From NCBI RefSeq assembly GCF_013362995.1, contig NZ_JABWDV010000468.1:1-32495 (forward strand): DNA of 32,495 nucleotides. Reading direction: 5' to 3'. A model generated the notes under the pieces. It worked only from the letters and a program-made list of their open reading frames with translations. It was not told where the DNA came from and searched no databases. Shown here in pieces: positions 23,818 to 30,879 of this stretch; the stretch's first letter is position 1; the number at the start of each line of letters is the position of its first letter. Source of the DNA: Streptomyces sp. TRM64462 (lineage in GTDB: Bacteria > Actinomycetota > Actinomycetes > Streptomycetales > Streptomycetaceae). A program made the position numbers and the translations under genes.

Positions 23818-24060
23818 ATGTCCCGTATCGCGAAGGCTGTCGTCCTGACCTCCGCCGCAGCAGCCGCGTCCCTCGCCGGTGCCGCCGGCATCGCGAACGC
23901 CGACGCCGGCGCGCACGGTGCCGCCGTGGGCTCCCCCGGCGTGATCTCCGGCAACGTCGTCCAGGTCCCGGTCCACATCCCGGTCAACGTCTGCGGCAAC
24001 ACGGTCAACGGCATCGCCGGCCTGAACCCGGCGTTCGGCAACGTCTGCATCAACGACTGA
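23818..24060 (+). CDS. Short chaplin, ChpF position
   Basis: 80-residue secreted chaplin. The signal peptide is SRIAKAVVLTSAAAAASLAG to about residue 28. One chaplin domain follows: GSPGVISGNVVQVPVHIPVN, CGNTVNGIAGLNPAFGN and a final C-IND, with the two standard cysteines. TAGGAG stands nine bases before the ATG. It has its own sigma-BldN-like promoter and a strong terminator, so it is a single-gene unit. By position it corresponds to S. coelicolor chpF (from memory). The mature sequence is close to the chaplin at 7552. Confidence 0.95.
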   Translation: MSRIAKAVVLTSAAAAASLAGAAGIANADAGAHGAAVGSPGVISGNVVQVPVHIPVNVCGNTVNGIAGLNPAFGNVCIND

Positions 24061-24081
24061 CGCCGCTCCCCGACGGCGCGC

Positions 24082-24124
24082 ACGGCGCCCTCCCCCAGGC
24101 TTCGCCCCTGGGGGAGGGCGCCGT
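24082..24124 (+). terminator. Strong hairpin terminator after the chaplin gene
   Basis: 18-bp perfect arms (24082-24099, 24107-24124) around the 7-base loop CTTCGCC. The CTCCCCCAGG/CCTGGGGGAG core resembles palindromes scattered through Streptomyces genomes. Confidence 0.9.
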
Positions 24125-24334
24125 TCCGTTGTGCGCGGCCACCCTCTTGGCGGCGCGGCGCGAAGAGCCGCCCGTCCGGCGTGTCGCGGACCGTACGGGC
24201 AGGTGGGAGGGGTCGGGGCCACCCGTTGGGCGCAGTCACCGTCCGTGTCGTACGCGTTTGCGGGCGCCACACAGGCGACGCACCGTGAGGTCACCAGTCC
24301 AGTCCGACGCATCCCCGGAAGGAAGAGCACACGT

Positions 24335-24940
24335 ATGCGTCTTCTGACATCCCGCCGTGTCGCGGCCACCGCGATCTGCGCCGCACTCGCCCTCGGTATG
24401 GCGGGTCCGGCGGCGGCCGAGACCTCGCAGCCCCACCGGTCCCTGCCGCCCGCCGCCCCGGCCGCCGCGGACCCCCTGGACGACCTCCTCGGCACCGTCC
24501 AGGAGACCATCGACGGCCTCCTCGGCAGCCTGACGCAGCTCCCGTCCGGGATCATCAGCCAGGTGCAGGACACCGTGACGTCCCTGATCGAGACGATCCT
24601 GGCCACCGTCGAAGGCCTCACCGGCATCAAGATCCCCGACCTCCCGATCGAGATCCCGGAACTCCCCGAACTCCCCGAACTCCCGGAGATCTCGGTCCCG
24701 GAGATCCCCGAGCTCCCTGAGATCCCCGAACTCCCGGAACTCCCTGAAATTCCAGAGGTCCCCGAGGTCCCCGTGAGCCAGGAGATCCCGCAGATCCCCG
24801 AGCTCACCCTCCCCGAAGCCCCGGACACGGACGCAGACACGGACACGGGTGCGGCCGCGGAAGCGGTCACGCTCCCGGACCTGGACGCCCTCGTGGACGC
24901 ACTGCCCGCGACCCTGCCGGCGCGCCTCTCGTCCTCCTGA
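24335..24940 (+). CDS. Secreted protein with Pro-Glu-Leu repeat region
   Basis: 201 residues, family not recognised. A signal peptide (RRVAATAICAALALGMAGPAAA) is followed by a helical amphipathic part (about 46-105: LDDLLGTVQETIDGLLGSLTQL, VTSLIETILATVEGLTG) and then about 50 residues of ELPELPEI/EIPELPEV repeats (about 110-162). The tail is acidic and ends in LPARLSSS. The first half resembles a coiled or membrane-active helix pair; the second should be an extended polyproline rod suited to spanning the wall. GGAAGGAAG precedes the ATG. It sits between two chaplins, so a coat role is plausible. Confidence 0.8.
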   Translation: MRLLTSRRVAATAICAALALGMAGPAAAETSQPHRSLPPAAPAAADPLDDLLGTVQETIDGLLGSLTQLPSGIISQVQDTVTSLIETILATVEGLTGIKIPDLPIEIPELPELPELPEISVPEIPELPEIPELPELPEIPEVPEVPVSQEIPQIPELTLPEAPDTDADTDTGAAAEAVTLPDLDALVDALPATLPARLSSS

Positions 24941-24982
24941 GCCGTGCCGCACGCCCGCGCGCCCAGGGGGCGTACGAGCGCA

Positions 24983-25028
24983 GGGCCGGGTCCGCTCCAC
25001 CGTGCGAGCGGACCCGGCCCTTTCTTTC
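24983..25028 (+). terminator. Canonical terminator of the PELPE-repeat gene
   Basis: 15-bp perfect arms (24983-24997, 25006-25020; GGGCCGGGTCCGCTC and its complement), 8-base loop, then TTTCTTTC. A rare U-rich tail for this genome. Confidence 0.93.
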
Positions 25029-25232
25029 GCTTTCCGTTCTTTCACACTGGTCCGAGAATCCGACCGCTCCGCATCATTCGGGTGCAGTGTCGAGAATTCC
25101 CGCCTTCCTGAGTTTCCGCCGTGCGGGGGAATCGTTGTGCACGGCGGACAGCGCCACGCAGGGTCCGCCAAGTGTCCCGGCTCCGGCGCGAGTTGTTACG
25201 CACGACACCTTTCAAGGAAGGACTCACCCCCG

Positions 25233-25508
25233 ATGAAGCCCACGAAGGTTGCTGCGGTCGTCGCCGGCTCCGTGATGGCACTGGGCGCGGCCGCGCCGGC
25301 CTTTGCCGCCGACACTCTGACCCCCTCCAGCCTGAACGGAGCGGTCGACACGCTGGGTAAGCGCGGACTGGCCGAGGCGGTGCCCACGGACGCGGTCGCC
25401 AAGGTGACCGACAACAACGTGGTCAGCAAGGTCGCGGACACCGCGGGCGGCCTGGACGCCGCGGGCAAGACCGCACCGCTCCTCGGCGGGCTTCCGGTCG
25501 GCAAGTAA
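25233..25508 (+). CDS. Small secreted protein, unknown family
   Basis: 91 residues. The signal peptide KPTKVAAVVAGSVMALGAAAPAFA should be cut near residue 26. The mature 65 residues are mildly amphipathic (TLTPSSLNGAVDTLGKRGLAEAVPTDAVAKVTD) and end in APLLGGLPVGK, with no Cys. AAGGAAGGA lies ten bases before the ATG. A possible promoter is CGTTGT at 25133-25138, with only a three-of-six -35 (AGTTTC) 16 bases upstream. It ends at a 21-bp hairpin. The LLGG-P motif recurs in the next gene, so the two may be related. The position suggests another coat or matrix component. Confidence 0.8.
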   Translation: MKPTKVAAVVAGSVMALGAAAPAFAADTLTPSSLNGAVDTLGKRGLAEAVPTDAVAKVTDNNVVSKVADTAGGLDAAGKTAPLLGGLPVGK

Positions 25509-25559
25509 CGCGCACGCGGCGGACCGCCGCACACGACGGCAGCACGGCACACGGCACAG

Positions 25560-25602
25560 CGACGGGCCGTGCGGGAACACGGTGTTCCCGCACGGCCCGT
25601 CG
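25560..25602 (+). terminator. Very long perfect palindrome terminator
   Basis: 21-bp perfect arms (25560-25580, 25582-25602) with a single central base, 52 bases after the stop. In RNA the loop would open around the centre. Confidence 0.88.
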
Positions 25603-25749
25603 TCCGTTGCCGCAGGCTCGTCCGCGTTACTGCAAGCAGGGGAATTGTGAGTCGCTTTTCGGCGCGTGCTCGTTCATTCAGGCAGCACCGCACACTCAAA
25701 CCCCCTCCTCACCCATCAAGTCCATTTGTCCGGGAAGGCGTACGCAGAA

Positions 25750-26274
25750 ATGAACGTGAAGTCTCAGGCCCGTACGGGGATGGTCGCCGCGTGCTTCGTC
25801 TCCGCGGCGGCCGCGGCGCTGGCGAGCCCCGCCGCAGCGGCGGAGGCCCCGGTGGAGGTGCCGCTGCAGCCGCTGGGCGCCGTCCTGCCGATGGCGCCCC
25901 CGACGGTCAGCACGGGCGTGCCGCTCCTCATGCCCGGCACGCCCGAGGGCCTGGGCCGCACCTCCGAAGGCGGCCTGCCCGAACTGATCCTCCTGCCGCG
26001 CACCCCGGTCGACAGCGCCCTCCCGGAGACCGAGGTCGCCGCCCCGCTGCCGGGCCTGCTCGGCGGCCGCCCGCTCGGCACGGCGATGCTCAAGGCGCCC
26101 GCGTCCGCCGTCGAGACGCTCACGCCCGGCGCGTCCCTGGGCGAGCCGCTCACGCTGCCGCGGGCCGAGACGCTCGGCCTGCCGGGCGTTCAGCTGCCGC
26201 AGGCGGGCGTCCTCTCCCCCGTACTGTCCGGGGCGCTCGAATCGGACCTCGGCCTGGCCTCCCCGGAAGCCTGA
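25750..26274 (+). CDS. Secreted Pro/Leu/Gly-rich protein, unknown family
   Basis: 174 residues. The signal peptide (MVAACFVSAAAAALASPAAAA) follows a short polar start. The mature protein is rich in Pro, Leu, Gly and Glu, without Cys or clear repeats: LQPLGAVLPMAPPTVSTGVP, LPELILLPRTPVDSALPE, LPGLLGGRPLGTAMLK. It is probably disordered or assembles with partners. The ATG at 25750 was chosen because it starts the signal peptide; GGAAGG lies 11 bases upstream. The shared LLGG-P motif links it weakly to the gene at 25233. No family was recognised. Confidence 0.75.
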   Translation: MNVKSQARTGMVAACFVSAAAAALASPAAAAEAPVEVPLQPLGAVLPMAPPTVSTGVPLLMPGTPEGLGRTSEGGLPELILLPRTPVDSALPETEVAAPLPGLLGGRPLGTAMLKAPASAVETLTPGASLGEPLTLPRAETLGLPGVQLPQAGVLSPVLSGALESDLGLASPEA

Positions 26275-26366
26275 GCGAGTCCGTCGCAGAGGGGTGAAGA
26301 AAGCATTCATCCCGGTACCCGTACGGCAAGCGCTCGTTGGACCCGGCGGCTTGTCGCATGGTCACC

Positions 26367-26431
26367 CGCCCGTGGAACCGCACCGGGCGCCGCCGCAGCC
26401 GGCGTCGGCACCCCTCGTGGTTCCACGGGCG
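26367..26431 (+). terminator. Long-loop inverted repeat after the Pro/Leu-rich secreted gene
   Basis: 13-bp arms (26367-26379, 26419-26431) with a 39-base GC-rich loop. It fills the middle of the 337-bp gap 26275-26611, which otherwise holds only the chaplin promoter. It may be a terminator or another structured element. Confidence 0.5.
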
Positions 26432-26527
26432 TTTCCGTGTGCCGCCCCCGCACCGCCCCGGCCCGCCGGACCCTCCACGGCGGCCCGTCTCCGCGTTGGG
26501 CTCTTGGTGTGAGCGTCGTGGCGAGAC

Positions 26528-26555
26528 CGTTACCGGCCGTGAGGCGCGGCGTTGT
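26528..26555 (+). promoter_or_regulatory. Sigma-BldN-like promoter of the ChpG-type chaplin
   Basis: CGTTAC, exactly 16 bases, CGTTGT: five of six matches in each box to the recalled consensus CGTAAC-N16-CGTTGA. Transcription would start near 26562, about 50 bases before the ATG. Confidence 0.6.
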
Positions 26556-26611
26556 AGGGGGATGACGACCGCGGGTCAGCGGTCGAGTTTCCACGCACAA
26601 GGAGATCCCTG

Positions 26612-26965
26612 ATGTCTCGCATCGCGAAGGCCGCCGTCGTCCTCGTCGGCGGGGGCGCTGTCGCTCTCAGCGGAGCCGGCATGGCCGTGGCCGACGCGGG
26701 GGCCAGCGCCGCCGCCACGAACTCCCCCGGTGTCGCCTCGGGCAACGTCGTCCAGGTTCCGATCCACATCCCGGTCAACCTGTGCGGCAACACGGTCAAC
26801 CTCGTCGGCCTGCTGAACCCGGTGTTCGGCAACCAGTGCGCCAACGTCAGCGACGGGCACGACCACGGCAACGGCGACGGCCACCACGGCGGCATGCCGG
26901 GGATGCCCGGCGGTGAGATGCCCGGCATGCCGGGCAACGGCGGCGACTCCGGCTACGGCGGCTGA
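26612..26965 (+). CDS. chpG: Short chaplin ChpG with His/Met/Gly-rich tail
   Basis: 117 residues. The signal peptide is SRIAKAAVVLVGGGAVALSG to about residue 27. The chaplin domain reads NSPGVASGNVVQVPIHIPVN, CGNTVNLVGLLNPVFGNQC, with two Cys. A 45-residue tail follows with HDHGNGDGHH, three GMPG-type repeats and SGYGG at the end. The closing GYGG and position next to the tyrosinase pair match ChpG as I remember it, but the tail is longer and full of His and Met. AAGGAG precedes the ATG. The tail might bind copper or another metal, notable beside a copper enzyme; this is inference. Confidence 0.93.
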   Translation: MSRIAKAAVVLVGGGAVALSGAGMAVADAGASAAATNSPGVASGNVVQVPIHIPVNLCGNTVNLVGLLNPVFGNQCANVSDGHDHGNGDGHHGGMPGMPGGEMPGMPGNGGDSGYGG

Positions 26966-27002
26966 CGCACGGCCCTCGCCTCCCTCCACCGCCTCCGCGC
27001 GC

Positions 27003-27040
27003 ACAGCGGCCCCCCGGCTCACCGGCCGGGGGGCCGCTGT
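27003..27040. terminator. Bidirectional hairpin between chaplin and tyrosinase genes
   Basis: 15-bp perfect arms (27003-27017, 27026-27040; ACAGCGGCCCCCCGG and its complement), 8-base loop, between convergent stops. Confidence 0.9.
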
Positions 27041-27060
27041 CGTCCGTACGTGAGGCGCGT

Positions 27061-27933
27061 TCAGCCGTAGCGGTAGAGGTGCCGGTGGTCGGCGAGCTGC
27101 GCCGGGGTCACGTCCCACGGCGGCATCGGTTCGTCCCGCGCCACCACCCGCCCGTGCTGCGCCGAGCCCACCGGTGGCGGCACCGCGGGCAGATAGCCGG
27201 CGCCCGGGTTGCGGGCCTGCCATCGGGACCACAGCAGGTCGACGAAGGCGTGGTGGAGCCAGAACACCGGGTCGTTGACCGAGGCGCCGCCCAGCATCAG
27301 ACCGCCCACCCACCGGTGCACCCGGTTGTGGTTGCGCCACCGCGTGTTGCCCCGGCCGGGCGCCCAGCCCTCCAGGCGGTTGCGGAAGCCACCGGGGCTG
27401 GTCGAGTTCCAGGGCTCCACGTCGTACACCGTCTCGCCCGTCGCCCAGGCCAGCTCGTCGCGGGTCGGCAGCTCGATCGGGTCCTTGGGGCGTCCGAAGT
27501 CGCGGGTCAGGAACCGGTCCTCGGTGACGCCGACGGTGACGGTCCAGTTGCCCGTGCCGTACGCGAAGGGGCCGGTCGTCACCTGGAGGTCGCCGCGCCG
27601 GCCGTTGCCGCCGAGGAAGTCCTCGCCCCAGGGCTGCCCGGCCGGGCTGCGGTCGCGGGTCCAGTCCCAGTACGGCACGGTCACGGCCGGGTCGACCTCG
27701 CGCAGCGCCCGCTCGAAGTCCAGCAGGTACTGCCGGTGCCAGGGCAGGAACGACGGCGCCATGTGCGCGGTCCGCAGGCCGCCGTCGCCGTCCGCCTTGT
27801 AGTACGCGATGTGCGTACGGACGAACTCGTCGTACCGCCCGGCGCGCTTCAGCTCCAGGACGGCGGCGACGAAGCGGCGGCGCTCGGCGGCGGTCAGGTC
27901 GCGCTGGTCCTTACGCGTGTGCGCCACGGTCAC
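27061..27933 (-). CDS. melC2: Tyrosinase (monophenol monooxygenase)
   Basis: 290 residues. Oxidises tyrosine and dopa to quinones that form melanin, using a type 3 copper pair. CuA ligands are His41, His57 and His66 (THIAYYK, RTAHMAPSFLPWHRQYLLDFE). CuB ligands are His202, His206 and His228 (NHNRVHRWVGG, NDPVFWLHHAFVD). All six are present. It has no signal peptide; the family is exported by the Tat route together with MelC1. The GTG at 27933 gives MTVAHTRKDQ, matching the MTVRKNQ start of known MelC2. It overlaps melC1 by 23 bases. It is about 17 residues longer than the classic enzyme, with an insertion near the CuB site. Confidence 0.96.
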   Translation of the reverse strand: MTVAHTRKDQRDLTAAERRRFVAAVLELKRAGRYDEFVRTHIAYYKADGDGGLRTAHMAPSFLPWHRQYLLDFERALREVDPAVTVPYWDWTRDRSPAGQPWGEDFLGGNGRRGDLQVTTGPFAYGTGNWTVTVGVTEDRFLTRDFGRPKDPIELPTRDELAWATGETVYDVEPWNSTSPGGFRNRLEGWAPGRGNTRWRNHNRVHRWVGGLMLGGASVNDPVFWLHHAFVDLLWSRWQARNPGAGYLPAVPPPVGSAQHGRVVARDEPMPPWDVTPAQLADHRHLYRYG

Positions 27934-28438
27934 CTCGCGATCCCGAGTCGGCCGGCCCCGGGGCGGCAAGTCCCGAGCCCGCAAGTCCCGAGCCGTGCGC
28001 GACGGCCGGGGCGAGCTGCGCGGTGCCCAGCTCGTCGACGGCCGCCCGGGTCGCGGCCAGCGGCGTCGGGTACGAGCTGTAGTGGTCCACGAGGGTGAGG
28101 TAGCCGCCGTTGGCGCAGCGCATCAGGTGCAACGGCCGGCCGTCGACCAGGACCTCGAACTCGGCCGCGTCCGCGGACACCGGACGGCCCTGGATGCGGC
28201 GGCCCTTGTACATCTCGTCGAACGCCCGGTGCCGGGGCCGCCCGTCCATGGGGCGCCGGCCGGGTCTCTCACCCTCCGGCGGCGTCGCCGCCACGCGGGC
28301 GAGCGCGCCGCCGCTGAACGAGGCCACGCCCAGCGTGAACAGGGCGCGCAGGACGCCGCGGCGCAGGAAGCCGCGCGGGAAGCGGCGGACGGTGCGGACG
28401 GTGCGGGCGGTGAGGGGCTGCGGGCTCTTGCCGATCAT
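27911..28438 (-). CDS. melC1: Tyrosinase copper chaperone/cofactor
   Basis: 175 residues. MelC1 delivers copper to apo-tyrosinase and carries the Tat signal for both: FLRRGVLRALFTLGVASFSGGALA has the twin Arg. The core FDEMYKGRRIQGRP, FEVLVDGRPLHLMRCANGGYLTLVDHYSSYPTPLAATRAAVDELG is the family hallmark, including the HLMR and DHY metal-handling residues. Usual length is about 145; the extra C-terminal residues come from a Gly/Ser/Ala tail with a duplicated SGLAG coded by a 15-bp repeat (27966-27994). The ATG follows GGGAG. A sigma-BldN-like promoter lies 52 bases upstream. Confidence 0.95.
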   Translation of the reverse strand: MIGKSPQPLTARTVRTVRRFPRGFLRRGVLRALFTLGVASFSGGALARVAATPPEGERPGRRPMDGRPRHRAFDEMYKGRRIQGRPVSADAAEFEVLVDGRPLHLMRCANGGYLTLVDHYSSYPTPLAATRAAVDELGTAQLAPAVAHGSGLAGSGLAAPGPADSGSRGDRGAHA

Positions 28439-28489
28439 GCGGTGATCTCCCGTACGGTCGTGCGGGCGGTGGACTCCCTCCCGCCGGGC

Positions 28490-28517
28490 ACAACGACGAC
28501 ACCCGAAAACCGTTCCG
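28490..28517 (-). promoter_or_regulatory. Sigma-BldN-like promoter of melC1-melC2
   Basis: On the minus strand: CGGAAC, exactly 16 bases, CGTTGT. Five of six matches in each box to the recalled sigma-BldN consensus, giving a leader of about 45 bases. A GGAAC -35 also fits sigma-E-like ECF factors, so the sigma factor is not certain. Confidence 0.5.
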
Positions 28518-28616
28518 GACCGCGAAGCCGAATCCCGTACCCGACAAGGTGAATCGGCCGGAACGGCCCTGGGCCGAACGGGTGGAAACGCTCAGGGGCG
28601 GGATGCGGGGCGCCAC

Positions 28617-28622
28617 TAGTAT
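28617..28622 (+). promoter_or_regulatory. -10 box placed for a leaderless transcript (DUF5949 gene)
   Basis: TAGTAT ends eight bases before the ATG at 28631, and no ribosome site is present between them. Transcription would start at or within three bases of the ATG. The -35 is not clear. Confidence 0.5.
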
Positions 28623-28630
28623 CCGGCGCC

Positions 28631-29134
28631 ATGACCTCTTCCACCGCCGTAACCCCGGACCAGCAGCGTTCCCTTCTGGGAACGCTGACCGTCATCCCGT
28701 GGGTCAGCGAGCCCACCGACGAAAACCCCGGCACCCCGCTCCTGATGGTCTACTCGCTCGGGGACGGCCGCGACGGCCCCGAGGCCGGCGAGGAGGCGAT
28801 GCGGGCCGAGCTGGAGCAGCTCGGTCTGTCGATCGGCGAGAAGCTGATCGACCTGGGCCGCGACACCGGCATCCCGATCACGATGCTGGTGGAGGCCGAG
28901 CAGGCGGTGCTGACCCTGCCGTTCATGAAGGTGCAGTGCCCGGTGCCGCCCGAGTGGGAGAAGGCCGCGCACGCCAAGGGCCAGGTGTACCTGATCTTCG
29001 CGGTCCGTCCGTGGCCGGAGGCCGTGCCGGGCAAGCAGGTCGAGCCGGAGCGGCTGCGGGAGTTCGTGTCGGGTGAGGGGCTGCTGGAGGGCAGCGCGCA
29101 CTGCCTGGCGCCCGTGATGCGGGTGCGCACCTGA
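28631..29134 (+). CDS. DUF5949 family protein
   Basis: 167 residues, soluble, alpha/beta composition. Features: LGTLTVIPWVSEPTDENPGTPLLMVYSLGDG, an acidic helix EEAMRAELEQLG, AVLTLPFMKVQCPVPPEWEKAA, VYLIFAVRPWPEAVPG. This matches my memory of the Streptomyces DUF5949 family; no function is known. There is no signal peptide. The start has no ribosome site and lies just after a -10 box, so the mRNA is probably leaderless. Confidence 0.8.
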   Translation: MTSSTAVTPDQQRSLLGTLTVIPWVSEPTDENPGTPLLMVYSLGDGRDGPEAGEEAMRAELEQLGLSIGEKLIDLGRDTGIPITMLVEAEQAVLTLPFMKVQCPVPPEWEKAAHAKGQVYLIFAVRPWPEAVPGKQVEPERLREFVSGEGLLEGSAHCLAPVMRVRT

Positions 29135-29238
29135 CAGGCGTCCGTGCGGACGGCGGCGGCTCCGGCGGCGGGGGGATCCTCCCGCGGCCGGGGCCGCCTC
29201 GTCGTACGAGGACGATCGATTCGACGAGAGAGTGAGCG

Positions 29239-29901
29239 GTGACCGGCATGGCGATGACGCGTGAGGTACGGGAGACGTCGGCGGCGGGGGCGCGGACGGG
29301 TCCCGGCGGGGAGGCTCCCGCCGGTGGTACGGGCGCGGGGCGGGCGTTCGCGTGGATGCTGGTGGTCACGGGGGCCGCGGGGCTGCTCGCGGCGTGGGTG
29401 ATCACGCTGGACAAGTACAAGCTGCTGGAGGACCCGTCGTTCACGCCCGGGTGCAGTCTGAACCCGGTGGTCTCGTGCGGCAGCGTGATGAAGAGCGAGC
29501 AGGCGGGGGTGTTCGGGTTCCCGAACCCGATGCTGGGGCTCGTCACGTACGGGATGGTCGTCGCGATCGGCTTCGGGCTGCTGGCGGGGGCGCGCCACCG
29601 GCGCTGGTACTGGCTCGGGCTCAACGCCGGGACGCTGTTCGGCGTCGGGTTCTGCACCTGGCTGATGCAGCAGTCGCTGTACGAGATCAACGCGCTGTGC
29701 CTGTGGTGCAGCCTGGCGTGGGCGGCGACGATCGTCATGTTCTGGGGGGTCACCGCGCACACGGTGCGGCAGCGGCTGCTGCCCGCGCCGGAGGGGGTGC
29801 GGCGGTTCCTCGGGGAGTTCCCGTGGGTGCCGCCGGTGCTGCACATCGGGGTCGTGGGGATGCTGGTGCTGACCCGCTGGTGGGACTTCTGGACGAGCTG
29901 A
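29239..29901 (+). CDS. Vitamin K epoxide reductase (VKOR) family protein
   Basis: 220-residue membrane protein with four or five helices. The loop Cys pair CSLNPVVSCG, followed by SEQAGVFGFPNPMLGL, and the active CxxC in ALCLWCSLAW are the VKOR signature. Actinobacterial VKORs reoxidise DsbA-like proteins using quinones, so they drive disulfide formation outside the cell. This could serve the two-Cys chaplins and rodlins nearby, but VKOR genes are also present generally. The N-terminal 35 residues are polar and Gly-rich. The GTG at 29239 is one of three possible starts (ATGs at 29248 and 29254); none has a strong ribosome site. Confidence 0.9.
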   Translation: MTGMAMTREVRETSAAGARTGPGGEAPAGGTGAGRAFAWMLVVTGAAGLLAAWVITLDKYKLLEDPSFTPGCSLNPVVSCGSVMKSEQAGVFGFPNPMLGLVTYGMVVAIGFGLLAGARHRRWYWLGLNAGTLFGVGFCTWLMQQSLYEINALCLWCSLAWAATIVMFWGVTAHTVRQRLLPAPEGVRRFLGEFPWVPPVLHIGVVGMLVLTRWWDFWTS

Positions 29902-29911
29902 GCTCGGGAGG

Positions 29912-30159
29912 GTCCGGCGGATCATGCCGGCATCGCGGGGCCTTCGCCTTGACTGTGGGTGAGCGGGGTCTGGTGCGTGCGGCTGCAAGGCGGAGGAGGG
30001 AGTGGTTGGGGTCTCCCCTGCTCGAGCGAAGCCGAGAGCTTGGGGAAGGAGCCGTCGCGACTGACGACAACGCGGCTGGGGGTCCCCCCTGCTCGAGCGG
30101 AGCCGAGAGCTTGGGGGAGTGCGTGCCAGACCCCGCGGCCCAGGCATGATCCGCCGGAC
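29912..30159. repeat. 248-bp inverted-repeat element with two internal palindromic repeats
   Basis: Perfect 17-bp inverted ends (29912-29928 GTCCGGCGGATCATGCC and its complement at 30143-30159) enclose a second 11-bp inverted pair (29963-29973, 30126-30136). Inside are two direct copies of a palindromic unit, 30014-30046 and 30083-30118, each with CTCGAGCG(A/G)AGCCGAGAGC between C and G runs. The element fills the whole gap between convergent genes. No target duplication or transposase is seen. It looks like a MITE-type or palindromic dispersed repeat. Confidence 0.75.
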
Positions 30160-30164
30160 ACGAC

Positions 30165-30830
30165 CTAGCCTGTACGGCCGTCGGTGGCGGACCGCGTGTC
30201 GAGGGCGAGCGATACGGCGAGTACGCCGAGCACGGCGCCCATGGCGTACCGCTGGACGCGCAGCCAGGACGGGCGGCGGGCGAGGAACACGGCGATGCCG
30301 CCGGCGGCGAGGACGATCGCCAGGTTCACACCGACGCTGACCGCGACCTGGACGGAGCCGAGCAGCAGGCCCTGCGCGAGCACGTCGCCCGCGTCGATGT
30401 CGACGAACTGCGGGATCAGGGACAGGTACATGACCGCGATCTTGGGGTTGAGGAGGCTCGTCATCAGTCCCATCGTGAAGAGCCGGCGCGGCGGGTCGTG
30501 GGAGACGTCCTGCGGTGTGAACACGGACACGCCGCCCGGCCGCAGGGCGTTCCAGGCGAGCCAGGCCAGGTACGCGGCGCCCGCCAGCCGTACGGCCGTG
30601 TACAGCTCGGGGACGGCGACGAAGAGGGCCGAGACGCCGAGGTTGGTGGCGACCAGGTAGACGGCGAAGCCGACGGCGACACCGCCGAGCGAGATGATCC
30701 CGGCGCGGCGGCCCTGTGTGACGGACCGCGAGACGAGATAGATCATGTTCGGTCCCGGCGTGAGCACCATGCCGAGTGCCACGACGAACACGCCTGCGAC
30801 CGCGCTGCTCTCCACCATGGCGTCGAGCAT
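30165..30830 (-). CDS. LysE/RhtB family amino-acid exporter
   Basis: 221 residues, six membrane segments. The N-terminal GMVLTPGPNMIYLVSRSVTQGRRAG is the LysE family motif with the PGP turn; NPKIAVMYLSLIPQFV in the middle is also typical. It exports amino acids or similar small molecules from the cytoplasm. The ATG at 30830 was chosen; the site upstream is weak (GAGAG), and an ATG at 30815 is an alternative. It diverges from a MocR-type regulator with only 77 bp between starts, so that protein likely controls it. Confidence 0.9.
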   Translation of the reverse strand: MLDAMVESSAVAGVFVVALGMVLTPGPNMIYLVSRSVTQGRRAGIISLGGVAVGFAVYLVATNLGVSALFVAVPELYTAVRLAGAAYLAWLAWNALRPGGVSVFTPQDVSHDPPRRLFTMGLMTSLLNPKIAVMYLSLIPQFVDIDAGDVLAQGLLLGSVQVAVSVGVNLAIVLAAGGIAVFLARRPSWLRVQRYAMGAVLGVLAVSLALDTRSATDGRTG

Positions 30831-30844
30831 ATTGACCGCTCTCA

Positions 30845-30879
30845 CTCGGAGCAATGAGAATATTGATCTCGGTGCAATG
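30845..30879. promoter_or_regulatory. Direct repeats, candidate MocR operator
   Basis: CTCGG(A/T)GCAATG at 30845-30856 and 30868-30879, 23 bases apart, in the LysE-MocR intergenic region. ATATTGA also occurs twice (30829-30835, 30860-30866). Two direct repeats about two helical turns apart are usual for MocR dimers. Confidence 0.5.
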
